DNA from: Ursus arctos
Taxonomy: Eukaryota > Chordata > Mammalia > Carnivora > Ursidae
Reading direction: 5' to 3'
Assembly: GCF_023065955.2 (NCBI RefSeq)
Contig: NW_026623089.1
Span: 32,456,767-32,520,766, forward strand
Length of the DNA: 64,000 nt
Shown here: piece after piece, positions 1 through 12,159 of the stretch
How the letters are laid out: each line of letters starts with the position of its first letter
How positions within the stretch are numbered: position 1 is the stretch's first letter
Position numbers and translations under genes: made by a program
The notes under the pieces: model-generated
Database searches by the model: none
What the model was told of the DNA's origin: nothing
Seen by the model: the letters and a program-made list of their open reading frames with translations, nothing else

Positions 1-1134
1 GTCACATCTCATCTCAACTTTTCAGCTCAGGGTTTGTTATTTTAGCTCAGGAAGAATGGTAATAAAATAGGAGATCTAGCTTTTGCCTTGGCCTTTGCAG
101 TTTTCAAGCTGGTGACTCTGGGCATGTTCTTCAGCTTCCCTTGCCTTTGTTTACCCGATCAATAAAATGACTGGGGACTCCAAATGTAAATGGTGTCTTA
201 GAACTGCTTATCCACCATGACTGCCCCGGTCTATACTTCCCAGGGGTGCCCAGGTTCCGATACGCTGGCCCACACTCCTGATAGGATCTATACTCCCAAG
301 ACGGCCTGGGGTCCCAAGTTTGGGTTTTACCTAAAAATGTCATTGCCCTAACTTGCCAAGACCATCTCCTATTATTCTCAATGGCATTCTTCTACTCCAG
401 ACTCGTGGGTAGCCTCAAGGACTCTTAACAAACTCAAATGATTCCATCCTAGCTGCTCTGGCTCTGAGCCACTACAGCTGCCAGAAAGCAGCTCCTGGTC
501 CCTGCACCACCCCATAGTTGTCAACTCCCAGATTAAAGCCTGTTTTATCCAGAAGCTCTCGCTGACTAACTCTTCCTACCAATGGCCACTGCTTCCGCTG
601 TGGCAAGTGTAATAGCCATGTTCTTGGCTCCAGTGGCCTTTGGTAATCTATTTTAGAATTCCAATCATCCCTCCAAAAGTGCTTTTTTAAAAAAAACATG
701 ATTGTCATTATACATATGTACACTATTAGAGGCTTTTTTCCCCCGTTTTATCAGAGACGTTTTCTCTCATTGTCTCAGTCTGCACACGGTATTAATGAAT
801 GCCCTGGGACTCTTGTTAACACTTCCCCTCATGTTGGGCAATTAAGTGTTTAGTTTTTCAATATTATACATACCTCAGTACATGTTGCTTTTGAATTATT
901 TTTTTAGTCAACTCAGATGTGTTGTTATTGTAGGACAGAAACATTCTTACCTGCTTATGGCATCTTGTAGTTACAAAGTCTTATCGACTTTCTAGCACTC
1001 ACCCAGGACAGTTGTCCCAGCCTCCTTCTCAGCTCCTTCAGCCGCCCCATGGGCTCACACTCAGTGGATGGCCTGCCCAGGGCACCACATAGCTTGATCT
1101 CAAAGACCCCTGCCTCTTCAACTCTTGCTTAATC
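1..1134. other. Intergenic, no gene seen
   Basis: A weak antisense MIR-like segment near 90-180. The remainder shows no gene or repeat I can name; open frames at 131-343 and 472-723 (-) look like chance. Confidence 0.5.
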
Positions 1135-1308
1135 CAGTGGTTCTCCAGCTTTGGGTACATTGGAATCTCCTGGAGGGCTGGTTAAAGCAAAGATTGCCCC
1201 ATCCTCCAGAGTTCCTCATGTAGTAGGTCAGCAGGAAAATTAGTTTTAACCAGTTCCTGGTGATACTGATGCTGCTGGGACAGGGTCCACACTTGGCAAA
1301 CTTGGGCT
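1135..1308 (+). repeat. MER5A-like hAT DNA transposon
   Basis: CCAGTGGTTCTCCAGCTTTG at the left, CTCCTGGAGGGCTGGTTAAA and TGATACTGATGCTGCTGGGA inside. Confidence 0.8.
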
Positions 1309-1565
1309 GTAATTCTTTCCTCTGATGTCAGGGGAAATGATATAGCTTCTCTAACTCATACCCACCCAACTATCCATCCTCTGAACCTCCTTCTTATCTT
1401 CTCTGAGACTGGCCTCCTATTCCTGTTTTCTTCTAATGCCTCCTATATCTGCACCATTGAAACTGTCCTTACCTGGTTCTTCAAGGTCCCTCCCATCCCT
1501 GCTCTTTCAGTAGTCACCTTTCCATCACCAGCATTACCCAGTTCTAACTACCAACCCCAATGGCT

Positions 1566-1783
1566 ATCTTTCTTTCTTTCTTTCTTTTTTTTTTTTTTTA
1601 AAGATTTTGTTTATTTGTCAGAGAGAGAGAGAGCAAGCAAGGAGAGCTGCAGGCAGAGCAGGCAGAGGGAGAAGTAGGCTCCCAGCTAAGCAAGAAGCCC
1701 CCATGTGGGACTTGATCCCAGCACCCCAGGACCATGACCCAAGCCGAAGGCAGATGCTTAACCAACTGAGTCACCCAGGCGAC
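1566..1783 (-). mobile_element. Carnivore tRNA-derived SINE
   Basis: Reverse-complement SINE ending CACCCAGGCGACCC, with T tail and TTTC repeat (1567-1586). Target duplication CCCCAATGGCT at 1555-1565 and 1784-1794. Confidence 0.92.
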
Positions 1784-1971
1784 CCCCAATGGCTTTGCTT
1801 CTGCTGCACATTTTTCTGGACTTGAACTTGATCTTCACTTGCTACTTCTACTTCTTATCCATGTATTTGCTTTCAAATTACCAGAAATGCCCAAGCTGCT
1901 CTATTGAGACTATCTGGAAAATTGAAATCACCCTTCTTCCCAAATCCGGTGGCCTTACTTTATTATGTAAC

Positions 1972-2195
1972 AATAGCAATTGATATTCATTGACTTTCAG
2001 CTGTGTTCCAGGCATTGTGCTAAGCACTGAATATAGAGCTTGTATATATAAATATAATCTCATTGTGAAGATTTTCCTCATATCAACCCTATATAGTAGG
2101 TATTATTTTACAGATCAAAAACACTAGGCTCTGAGAAGTTAAATAACTTGCCCAACAGCTTCAGTGAAGGAACCAGAACCAGACCCAGTTCTGAT
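1972..2195 (+). repeat. MIR
   Basis: MIR core: CCAGGCATTGTGCTAAGCAC, then AGGTATTATTTTACAGAT and GTTAAATAACTTGCCCAA. Confidence 0.8.
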
Positions 2196-2225
2196 TCCAC
2201 ATGCTATGTATTACACATTACTCCA

Positions 2226-2400
2226 GAACGTGCATCAATATCCCTGAGCACCTATTAAAATGCCGATTCCTGGTGGCTGGGCCAGAGATTCCAAACCAGC
2301 TGTGGCTGAGGCCTGGGGATCTGAATTCTTAATAATGCCCCAAGTGATTCTGATATGTGTTCCCAGAACCACACACATTTTAAGAAACAGTGCCTCAGTA
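2226..2400 (+). repeat. MER5-like hAT DNA transposon
   Basis: Diverged MER5: GGCCTGGGGATCTGAATTC and TTTTAAGAAACAGTG at the end. Confidence 0.6.
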
Positions 2401-2544
2401 TTGACATAATTGGCCACTTCCTTTCTTTAAACATTTCCTTTGGTTGCTATGATACAACGTTTTTTTCTGGTTCTGTGGGCTCTCTGAGTCTGTTGTTCTC
2501 CATCTCCTTCTTCCTCTCCTGGCCGTAGCAGTGGCCCCAGACTA

Positions 2545-2566
2545 CCCCCCCCCCCCCCCCCCCCCC
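2545..2566 (+). repeat. Poly-C run (22 C)
   Basis: Uninterrupted run of 22 cytosines, not part of a SINE or L1 tail. Length in the assembly may be unreliable. Confidence 0.95.
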
Positions 2567-4104
2567 GCTGTCTGTCCCCATGCGCCTATCCTCCTACAGC
2601 GCTCCAACTCAGGCAGATGGTCCCCGATCCAGCCATTCTGGTGCCAGCATCCTGGTGAGAGTCATGGAGCAGCATGATACGAGTTTGGAACAGTGATGAA
2701 CTACTGCCCAGGCTCTGGGCAAAATCGTGAGGCAGATGATACATTGATTCGGGTGCCCCATCGCCCCACATGACCCTTGGGTCTTTCCCCTTGCCTATAA
2801 GAGCCCTGTTCCTTGCAGCTTTGTAATCAAATCCGTTCAGCAAAAAGCTGATCATTTTACACAGTCACACGAATGTGTTAATTCTCATTTGCCACTCATT
2901 TGCATTTTAAAAGCCTTTTATCTTTTTTTGTGGGTTCAACTGTTGTTCACAAGTTGAAGACATTTCAGGCTTCACTTAGCAGATGGGAGTAGTTCAGAGG
3001 GAAACTGGGTCAGAGGAGGAAGGAGGGCAAGCTGGTTTGGGAGGGACCCTTCTCTTCTCCTTGACATTTTTTGAAGCTTAGACTCACAGGCAGCCAGTAA
3101 CACCACTGGGAAGGCAGGACCTGGCCTTTCTTGCCTCCTGAACACTGGGGGCAGGGATAAGCGGTAGCTATAGCTGTTGCAGACCTGTCCCTAGAAGCAT
3201 AGAGGGTGAGGACAGACTGTAGAGTTGGCTGTTCTGCTGGCTTCCTGCCACCCTCCACACTCGGAGTAGCTGGCGCCTCTTCATTTTTCAAGTCACAGCT
3301 GAAACGTTCTCTTCAGAGCGGCCATCCTGACCACCCTACTTACCTAAGCCCCTCTTGATGATTCTCCGTGTGGGCAGCTATTTTCCTTCATTGCATTTAT
3401 CCGTTTGTAATTATTTTACTTGTCTATTTACTATTCTTCCTGTCCCCATTTGGACAGTAAGGCTGTAGAGGACAGAAATCAGTCTGCCTGATCCCCACTG
3501 TGCTCGTAACATAGTGCCGGATCAGAGTAGATAGAAAGTATTTGTAGCGGGAATGGCTGGGTAGCTGTACCTCCACCACATGGCACCCAGTGAGCAGTGT
3601 TTGAGCTGAGATAACTGTCCCCAGGAGCCATCACAGTGCTGACGGCCTTGAGGCAACCTGAGAGCCGGTGGTGCACCTCACAAGTGGGAGAGTGGTGGTG
3701 GGGGTGCTCTGAGAGCAGCTTGTTTCAAGAAAAATTATGAAAGATGCTGAAATAGGCAAGAAAGGGTTACTAGGCTGGCACCCTATTGAGTTATTGGGAC
3801 TTCCATCATCTTGGAGCTATTTTACAACTTTTTAGGTTGTATAAAACTTGTAGCATACAAATGATTCTTATCAATAGAGATGCAAATGATTATTGCCCTT
3901 GGCTGTTGACTAGTTTTGCATCTATTTGTAAGTTCCCCTTAGCTTTCCTGATTGCCTTTATGCATGGGTTCTTTGAATTTTTCTTTGAACTGATGGTAAA
4001 CTCCTGCTGGTTGTCTCATGAATTAGGTAAATGAAATCTCTGATATGTGTTTTTATATTTGTAGAAGAGTCATGATTTTGGCTTTTAAAAAATTATCTTT
4101 TTAA
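2567..4104. other. Intergenic, mostly unassigned
   Basis: Apart from the L2 piece at 3285-3535 I see no gene. 2570-2880 and 3540-4100 look unique and match nothing I know. Confidence 0.5.
3285..3535 (+). repeat. L2 fragment
   Basis: GGCCATCCTGACCACCCTAC and AGTAAGGCTGTAGAGGACAG with a trailing ACATAGTGCCGGATCAGAG fit the L2 3' end. Confidence 0.6.
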
Positions 4105-4712
4105 ATTAAAGGATACTATCAAGAAAGCAATGACATAGCATATAGAGTGGGAGAAAACATTTGCAAATCATGTATCTGTTAAGAAATGAATATCTGGAAT
4201 CTATACAAAACCAAAACTCAACAGAAAAAAAACAAAAGACCCAATTCAAAAATGGGCAAAGGATTCGAACAGATGGTTCTCCAAAAAAGATATAAAAATG
4301 TCCAATACGCACATGAAAAGATGCCCAATATCATTAGTCATTAGAGAAATCAAATCAAAACTACAATGAGCTACCACACCTACTAGGATGGCCCTAATAA
4401 TAACAATTTTTAAACATAACAAATATTGATGAGGATGTGGAGAAGGTGGGAATGTAAAATGGTAACTGCTATGGAGAACAGTTTGGTAGTTTCTCAAAAG
4501 GTTAACATAGAGCTCCCATATGACCCAGCAATTTTACTTCTACATATATATATCAAAGGAATCTAAAGCAGGGACTTGAGCAGACGTTTTTTCTGTCATT
4601 ATTCACAATAGCCAAAATGTAGAAACAACCCAAGTATCTGTCAACTGATGAATGAATGAACAAAATGTGATACATATATGCAATGAATATTATCCAGCCG
4701 TTAAAAGGATGT
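4105..4712 (+). mobile_element. Old L1 fragment (ORF2 3' part)
   Basis: Degraded L1 ORF2 sequence: phrases such as AATGGGCAAAGGATTCGAAC, CACATGAAAAGATGCCCAA and GTGGAGAAGGTGGGAATG are typical. Frames are broken; 5' truncated and 3' end lost. Confidence 0.8.
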
Positions 4713-5089
4713 AAACTGGGGCACATCAGCATGTTGGTAGACCTCTGGGCCATGGTCACGTCTGATAGTGCAAGTAGCAAAGAGCACCCAGCCCCACCCT
4801 GCAGAACACCAGGAGCCTGAGAAGGCATAGACTCTGAGGAAAAGGGAAAACTGAGTGTGGTGTTGCAGAAACCAAGACAGACTAGCAACTTTACTCCTGA
4901 CATCTTGTAACTCACTGTCCAGTGATGGGGGCCACTTCAGCTGCTGTGTAATTCTTGTCATGTGAGGGCATCACCCAACAGAGTAAAATTTGGGGTTATA
5001 AACAGAACCTTGTCAGCAACACACTTCATTGTCAGAAATTGTGCTAAATAGTCCAGGACATCGTCTAGTAGAAAACAAATCAGGACGTA

Positions 5090-5890
5090 GTTAGTAGAGA
5101 CTTTTATTCAAAGATATTTACAAGGGAGGAAAGCAGCTATTGCAACAGGGAGAACCTGCAAGTGTCTCAGGGGTCAGGGCGCAAAAACGTTGTCTTTTGC
5201 AGAGAGACATGAGCAGGGCTGGAAAGAACCGAGTGTGGGGAAAATAGAATAAAGGGTGACATGATCAGATGGTAGATCAGAGAAGGTTTTATGGTAAGGC
5301 CGGTCTGTTATCAGGAGGGGCTCAGTGCTGGCTCAGGCTGTGGGTGGGCCAAAGTTCAGGGGCTTGGAAGACAGAAAGAAGCTTACCCAAAATTTGATTA
5401 GCAAGCATTGCGTTCCATTGATTAGTGGAGTAAGTAGTTCAGTTCATCATTTATGAAGCAAAGATTGGGAATTCGGAAGGTCTGTAGGTAGCTTTGTCAG
5501 GTTAAACAGGGGTCATCTGAGTCTTATCTAAGTCTTATGGGGAAGAATGGTTCTTTGCAGTAAGCTGTTTTCAAGAACACAAAAATGAGGGGATTCCTTT
5601 AATCGTCCTTGTTTTCTAGGAGTGAAGAGCTCAGGTAAAATTCAACATTGTCAGCATGCTCTGGGATGTGGGGGTCACCCTGGTCTTCTCAGCCAGCGTA
5701 GATATTCCTGCCCAGGACAAGCTGTGATCCCTCTAAGGCCCCTTTCCTGAGTGTTTATTTAAGCCTTTGATTCCCCCTGCTTGACTTGCCAGGAGCCTGT
5801 CTTATCCCCAAGAGATAAACCCAAGATAGCTTCCTAATCTTTGTTTCCAAACCACCACCTCCAAAGAGGATAATGGACCACCCCTTGGAA
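5090..5890. mobile_element. Possible LTR-like unit (unidentified)
   Basis: About 0.8 kb of unique-looking sequence. On the - strand it has TGAATAAAAGTCTCTAC at its left end, which resembles an LTR poly(A) region. I could not match it to a family or find flanking duplications. Confidence 0.2.
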
Positions 5891-6828
5891 ATTGGCATCC
5901 TGTGGGCTGAATGCAGCTCACAGAAGTGTTTTATTCCAAGTGGTGTTTTGCTTTGATTTCTAAACTTGAATTAGATGCCAATATTAAAAATCAGAATATT
6001 GAATCTAAAAATCCAGATTTCCAACTTCTCTGGAAAAATGGATAGCCCTGGCAATTCTGGCCGGCATTTCTATTGTATGCCATCCTACAGCATTTAATGA
6101 AATTCTTGTCAATAAAGCGTGTCATTGAAAAAGTTCTATTTTTGGATCCAAATGTTACTCTGGGTGCTGTTGCTTTTTTACAGCCCGAGGAAGGAGAGGC
6201 ATGAGCTCTCCATCTCCTGTTTACCACGGCTCCTCCAAGCCTATTCAGTCATTTTTGTTATTGTGTGTGTTGATGTATTTCTATGACCAATGATCACTTT
6301 CAGTACCAGAACAACTAGTCAAAGAGGTTTTACTTTCAAGAGATTATGTTAATTAAGGCATCATTTAGGAAAATTGCTTACTATTTACATATAATTGCCT
6401 GACCACATAATAATGCTGAGATGTGTCCTTAACCATGCAGCAGACCTATTTCACTGGACATTTCACTTGACTATACCAGCATGCTCTCTACATGCTCATC
6501 TTGTGTTCATACACTGTGAAATCATGGGATTTGGTCAACTCCTACTTGGTTCTTGCTTACGCCTTATAAAAAGAGAGGGTGTTGGTGGTCACTGGTGAAT
6601 GTGGGAGGCCTGGAAAGACATACTGCCCTTTCCTTTGGATGCAAAGTCAGTGCAGATTGTAGCAGAGTTAAATCTGTGGTTGAAGCCTTTGGAACATAAA
6701 CGTAAAGTCCTCTGTCTCCTAAGCATTTCCAGTCTTCCTATTCTCAGGACTAGAAGCCCCTCCCTGGCGTTTCCACAGCCTTTTGGGTCTCTCCCTATCA
6801 CTGCCCACAGCGCTGTACTCTAATGACC

Positions 6829-6853
6829 TGTGTCTGTGTCTGTGTCTGTGTCC
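6829..6853 (+). repeat. TGTGTC short tandem repeat
   Basis: About four copies of the hexamer TGTGTC. Confidence 0.85.
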
Positions 6854-7744
6854 CACAGAGATCTTGGGCCTTGATGGGGGAATTATGTATTTTCCATGAT
6901 GATAGGCTCAGGCCTAGCCAGCCCTTGAGGCAGAATCCAGAGATATGACCGACACTCATCAACCTTCATTAGTCTAGTGAATCTCTCTACTTTGCACGTG
7001 CCTGAGTGAAGCATGAAATCTTTAGACACACAGATATTATGTGACAAAAAATAAGTGCATCAGTTTTCCGGTGACATTCAGTGTTCCTGGTGTCTGCTTC
7101 TCATCTCATCTGATCTGGTCTCCCTATCTCTTAATCACAAGGCTCCTTACTCACCACTGCCTCAGAGAGGGGCTTGATAGACATCCTGTCTCTGTTCTCG
7201 CCTCCTGGGAACAGGCCTAAAGATGACAATCAATTCATTTGGTAATTGGCGTGTTGTTGTCTCTACACTTAACTTCCCAACATCCATCCAACCACAGTGT
7301 TCAGGCTCTGGCAGTTTCCTTTGAGCATTTACACAAGCAAGTTCCCGACATTTGACCAGCTCTCAAAAGATACCTATTGGACTGTGTCTCTGTTCACGGA
7401 CTGAGCTCTACCATGGAGGTTGTGCAGTTGCCTTCTGCCAGATCCTGACTTGTAAATGTTCAGGAAGTACAGGCTGACCTTGCCAAGGATTCTAGGCCTG
7501 GGTGCTTTCAGTCCTTTGAGTGCTGACTAAGCACTTACAGAGCTCCCCCCACCACCCCCTGCTGCCCCCATCTCAGCGCCTAGGAAATTTGTCCTTGAAT
7601 ATATAGCATTTATATGGCATGATTTTCCAGGAAATCCCACCTCTCTATTCCCCAACCTATTCTGTCATGCCTGACACTGCTTTAATCACCGACACTTCCA
7701 TTTACCCCTTAGAGTCAACGTTTTAAAAAACCTCTAGGAATAGA

Positions 7745-7943
7745 TTTTTTTTTAAAGATTTTATTTATTTATTCGACAGAGATAGAGACAGCCAGCAAGA
7801 GAGGGAACACAAGCAGGGGGAGTGGGAGAGGAAGAAGCAGGCTCATAGTGGAGGAGCCTGGTGTGGGGCTCGATCCATAACGCCGGGATCATGCCCTGAG
7901 CCGAAGGCAGACGCTTAACCGCTGTGCCACCCAGGCGCCCCAT
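7745..7943 (-). mobile_element. Carnivore SINE
   Basis: Head CCACCCAGGCGCCCC at right, T tail at left. Target duplication starting TAGGAATAGA at 7735-7744 and 7944-7953. Young-looking copy. Confidence 0.95.
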
Positions 7944-7954
7944 TAGGAATAGAT

Positions 7955-9270
7955 TTTTTTTAAATGTAAACTTTTTGTTGAAGTATAACATTCATACATG
8001 AAAGTACACAAACCAGGGACATCTGGGTGGCTCAGTCAATTAAGTGTCCAACTTTTGATTTTGGCTCAGGTCATGGTCTCAGGCTCGTGAGAACAAGCCC
8101 CACGTTGGGCTCCCCGGGGAGTCTGCTTGAGATTCCCTCTCTCCCTCTCCCCCTCCCCCTGCTCTCTCTCTCTCTAAAGTAAATAAATAAATCCTTAAAA
8201 AACAAAGTACACAAACCATAGGTGCAAATGAACCACTCATGTAATGAATGCAAGGATTAAGAAACAGAACATTGCCATCTCCCCCAGGAGCCCTCCCCAC
8301 CACTGCCTTGTGCCCCCTTCCAGTCACTTCCTCCTCACCCACCATGGAAACCATTATCCTGACTCATAACAGATTACTTTTGCGTTTGTTCTTTATATAG
8401 ATGGGATTATATTATATGTACTCTTTTGCATATACAACGTTTCTTTTGCTCAATATTATAGTTATGAGATTCATCTATGCTGTGGCATATAGTTGTGGTT
8501 TTGTTGCTTTTATTGTATGGTCTTCCATTGTGTGAATAAGCTACAGTTTGCTTAACTATTCTAATGCTGATGGACATTTGGGTTGTTTCTAGTTTTTTAC
8601 TTATAAATAGTGCTGTTATTTGCAACTAATGTCTCCTAGCTCAGGTCTTTCAATGAACATATGTGTACTTTTCTGTTGAAAATACACTGAGGAATGGAAT
8701 ATATGAGACACAGGATATATTCATCAGTACTAGATCCATCGTGCTTTCCATTTAGGCCATTCTGGTGGGTGTGTGATGGTGTACATTGTGCTCTTAATTT
8801 CCATCTCTCTGGTAACTAGTAAAGATGAGCACTTTGTTTTCTGTGGATTGGCCATTGGGATATCTTTTTTTGTGAGTTGTTTGCTTGAGATTTGGCTAAA
8901 TTTTCTACTAGGTTTCTGCCTTTTATCTAATGATTTTTATAGTTCCTCATATAATCTGATAATTTCTTAAATATGCATACTGCAATATTTTTTTCCACTT
9001 TGTGAATTAACTTTTCATTGTTTTATAAAGTCTTTTAAATGAACAGAAGTCTTTATTTTTTTCCTTTATGGTTATCCCTTTGTGTGTCCTGTCTAGGAAA
9101 AATTTTTATGCCCTAAAGAAGATATCATGAAATATTATGAAGATGTTTTTCTGTTTTCTTTGAAACTGACTTTTGTGTATGGTGTAAGATAGGAATCAGT
9201 AATTTTTTTTGCCATATTATTCAATTGATCCAGAACTATTTATTGAAAAGTCCACACTTAAAACTATGCT
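7955..9270 (-). mobile_element. Old antisense L1 fragment interrupted by a SINE
   Basis: Reads as the reverse complement of an ancient mammalian L1 3' region (ATGGACATTTGGGTTGTTTC, GGCCATTCTGGTGGGTGTG, ATTTATTGAAAAGTCCACAC). A young SINE splits it at 8016-8203. Sequence before the neighbouring SINE at 7745 may belong to it too. Confidence 0.7.
8016..8203 (+). mobile_element. Carnivore SINE nested in old L1
   Basis: GGGACATCTGGGTGGCTCAG head and AAATAAATAAATCC tail. Perfect 15-bp duplication AAAGTACACAAACCA at 8001-8015 and 8204-8218. Confidence 0.95.
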
Positions 9271-9387
9271 GTTAATCATGGGATTATATATGTGTGTGGA
9301 CCTGTTTCTGGGCTATATTCAAGAAGCAGCTAATTGTTAAACTTATTCTTAAGAAAGAATACTTGTAATCTGCTTCTTTCCTCAAGT

Positions 9388-9615
9388 AGCATCATTACAT
9401 ACTATTTATGAACTAGGCATCATGCTAAGCATTTTTGCTGCATCATTTCATTTTAAACCCCATTAACCCCCTATAAGATAGCTACTGGTATAATCTCTGT
9501 TTTGTAGATAAAGAAATTAAGTCTCAGAGAATGAAATAATTTGCCCAAGATCTCCCAGCTAGTAAGTGGAAGAAAGTCCATCTGACTTTGAAATGTAGCT
9601 CTTAACTATACTGTC
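9388..9615 (+). repeat. MIR
   Basis: ACTAGGCATCATGCTAAGCA, TTTTGTAGATAAAGAAATTA and TTTGCCCAAGATCTCCCAGC in MIR order. Confidence 0.8.
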
Positions 9616-9825
9616 TCCCAGAGCAGCTTTCTGAGTGGGCAATAAGAGTATGTATGTTGACAGTGAAAGGTAATGCAGAGGAGTGAGACCAACTTCCCTC
9701 ACCTCCACCACATACCTATCATGGTATTTTGTTGTTTTATTTGAGTTACATGGCACGAGGCACTGTTGTACGTTTAAATTTTCACATTCATTGAAATAAC
9801 ACATTTTATGGATCAGGAACCATAG

Positions 9826-9829
<4 letters not shown>

Positions 9830-9856
<27 letters not shown>
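9830..9856 (+). repeat. GTTTT short tandem repeat
   Basis: Five to six copies of GTTTT just before the short SINE at 9884. Confidence 0.85.
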
Positions 9857-9883
9857 ACCATTGGCGTATGATAGAATATATTG

Positions 9884-10002
9884 TTCTTTTTTTTTTAAGA
9901 TTTTATTTTTTAAGTAATCTCTATACCCAACGTGGGGCTCGAACTCTCAACCCTGAAATCAAGAGTCGCACACTCTACTAACAGCGCCAGCCAGGCGCCC
10001 CC
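9884..10002 (-). mobile_element. Short SINE copy
   Basis: Short variant with CCAGGCGCCC head at right. Perfect 13-bp duplication ATAGAATATATTG at 9871-9883 and 10003-10015, so it inserted in this short form. Confidence 0.93.
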
Positions 10003-10044
10003 ATAGAATATATTGCTGATATTATACTATATGTTCTTTCTCTA

Positions 10045-10150
10045 TTACTTGTCAACTTTTGAGAGCAAGGAGTGTCTTTTACATATTTGTAACCCTGATG
10101 ACTACAACAGTGCTCTGCCCAGAGCAAGCACTTAATAAATATTTGTGTTT
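10045..10150 (+). repeat. L2 3' fragment
   Basis: GAGAGCAAGGAGTGTCTTTT and AGCAAGCACTTAATAAATAT. Confidence 0.55.
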
Positions 10151-10825
10151 TTATAGTTATTAAGCTCTGATTGCTAACTTGAGGTTTTCTGTTCAGGTAG
10201 GTTTTCTATCCTGTACAAATTGTTTTTAGTTCAGATCATGTGATCTATCCCTAACATATATTTCCTATTTTCTCTCTTTCAATGACTGTGCCTCAAAAGC
10301 AAAAATGCAAATCTTTGGCTCAATGGTCTGGCAGCAACAGATCTGAAATTCTTAAAATGTTAGGACCAGGAGCTACTTTCCCCACGATCAATGAGTTAAA
10401 AAGAGAGGGAGAAATTGACAGAGACACAGAGACAGAGAGAAAATGGAGTCTTGTAGAGAGACAAGCACTCCTAGTTCAAGACTTTCACCAGGTCTGTGGC
10501 TTTAAGTTCTGTGCTTTAATTTCTCACGTGCAAAATGGGGCTGATAACAGGCTTGTTTTAAGAGTAAAATGAAGCAGCAGACAAAAATATACCAAGAATG
10601 GTAGAAAAACGCTATTAAATGTCAAATACTGATAGTAAGTGAGTTGAATACAAGGTACAGATGTGCTTGGTTTTAGTAATAATAAAAGAACTAAATATAG
10701 ATTTTAGATATTTACCAAAAAAGGAACTGCTTGACAAAGTAATTCAGTATAGTATAATGTTAAATTGTGAGGTTTCCTATTACTTTAAAATTTTTGAGTG
10801 AATGTTTTTATTGAAGTATAATCTG

Positions 10826-10995
10826 GGGCACCTGGGTGGCTCAGTCAGTTTAGCGTTGGACTCAATTTCAACTCAGGTCATGATCTCAGGGTCCTGAGAT
10901 CAAACCCTGCATCTGGCTCTGCACCTTGTGTGGAGCCCGCTTAAGACTCTCTCTCTCCTTCCTCTTCCACCCCTCCCCTCTCCCCTAAAAAAAAA
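10826..10995 (+). mobile_element. Carnivore SINE
   Basis: GGGGCACCTGGGTGGCTCAG head, poly-A tail. Perfect duplication AAGTATAATCTG at 10814-10825 and 10996-11007. Confidence 0.95.
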
Positions 10996-11052
10996 AAGTA
11001 TAATCTGATTGTATTTTGAAATAATCGAATTTACAATACTTTAATTTATAGA

Positions 11053-11253
11053 TTTTTTTTAAAGATTTTATTTATTTATTCGACAGAGATAGAGACAGCC
11101 AGCGAGAGAGGGAACACAAGCAGGGGGAGTGGGAGAGGAAGAAGCAGGCTCACAGCAGAGGAGCCTGATGTGGGGCTCGATCCCAGAACGCGGGGATCAC
11201 GCCCTGAGCCGAAGGCAGACGCTTAACCGCTGTGCCACCCAGGCGCCCCCCTC
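11053..11253 (-). mobile_element. Carnivore SINE
   Basis: CCACCCAGGCGCCCCC at right. Duplication TAATTTATAGA at 11042-11052 and 11254-11264. Very similar to the copy at 7745. Confidence 0.95.
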
Positions 11254-11264
11254 TAATTTATAGA

Positions 11265-12159
11265 TTTTTAAGATCACATTCATTGCATTGAATAAAACAG
11301 GATTTATCTATAATTTACTGTCAGGAATAGAAAGGGGCCTTGAATATCATTATCTTCTGTTTAGTGCAAAAGATGTGACATGACATGTATGTTAAGTGCC
11401 AAGGTTTTCTCTAAAATGGGCCCACTATAGAAGTCAGTGGCGTGCCAGTTCAATTCACGGAATATTTAATTAGCGCTTCTGATTTCCAAGGAACTATGTT
11501 GGGTACTGAGGAGGCAGTAAGGATGAATAGCATCAGATGAAGGCAGACAAGGCCTGAACCCAGTAACTAATCTGCAAAGCAGAATGGGGCATCATAACAC
11601 AGAAAAGGTAAAACACAGGGAGAACCTGGTGGAGCTCAAATAATTTAAAATTTCCTGCCTACGTGGGTTTTTTTTTTCTTCTTCTTTTTAAAAAGGAAAT
11701 TTTTTGGATCCCTTTTCACATGTGCCAGGTGGTTGTCTGTAGAGAAGCTGCGACCCTGTGAAATCTCCCCTATTCCCTGTTCTTCCTTTCCTCCCGTATT
11801 CCATGAGCTCCTCTGCCACCAGCACTGCATTTGGAATGGTATCTATTGTGTGGGTGGTGAAACGATGTAAAGTTATTTTTGTTCTAATTATGAGAACTGT
11901 TTTATGGAGGGGGGGAGGAGAGGCAGATCAGAGACAGACGCTCAACGAGGATGCTCCGAGGAGGCGTTACTAAGGTTACTAGAAAGAGAACGGCAGGTGA
12001 TATTCAGGCAGGGCTTTTTCTAAAACAAAACATTGTCAAACGATGGGCGTGGGCGTAGCGTGAGCAGTGCCACACGACACTAGATGACGGGCTCCCGAGG
12101 GGAAGGAGGCCCTGGAAAAAATTGAGGGCTGCGACTTGAGAAAGCAGGAAGCCTCTGCC
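11265..12159. other. Sequence upstream of the FRA10AC1 promoter
   Basis: A possible ancient repeat around 11450-11560 (TATTTAATTAGCGCTTCTGA type). 11900-12160 grades into the CpG-rich promoter. No gene seen. Confidence 0.5.

Larger units (their letters stand above)
4713..7734. other. Intergenic, mostly unassigned
   Basis: Includes the LTR-like stretch 5090-5890, a possible DNA-transposon remnant near 5895-6050 and a small hexamer repeat. The open frames (5991-6227 -, 6395-6598 +, 6589-6801 -) have no recognisable product. Confidence 0.5.

Noticed and set aside
8016..8203. tRNA-like heads of the SINEs as possible tRNA genes
   Set aside because: All carry SINE bodies, A-rich tails and target-site duplications, and none folds as a complete tRNA by eye.
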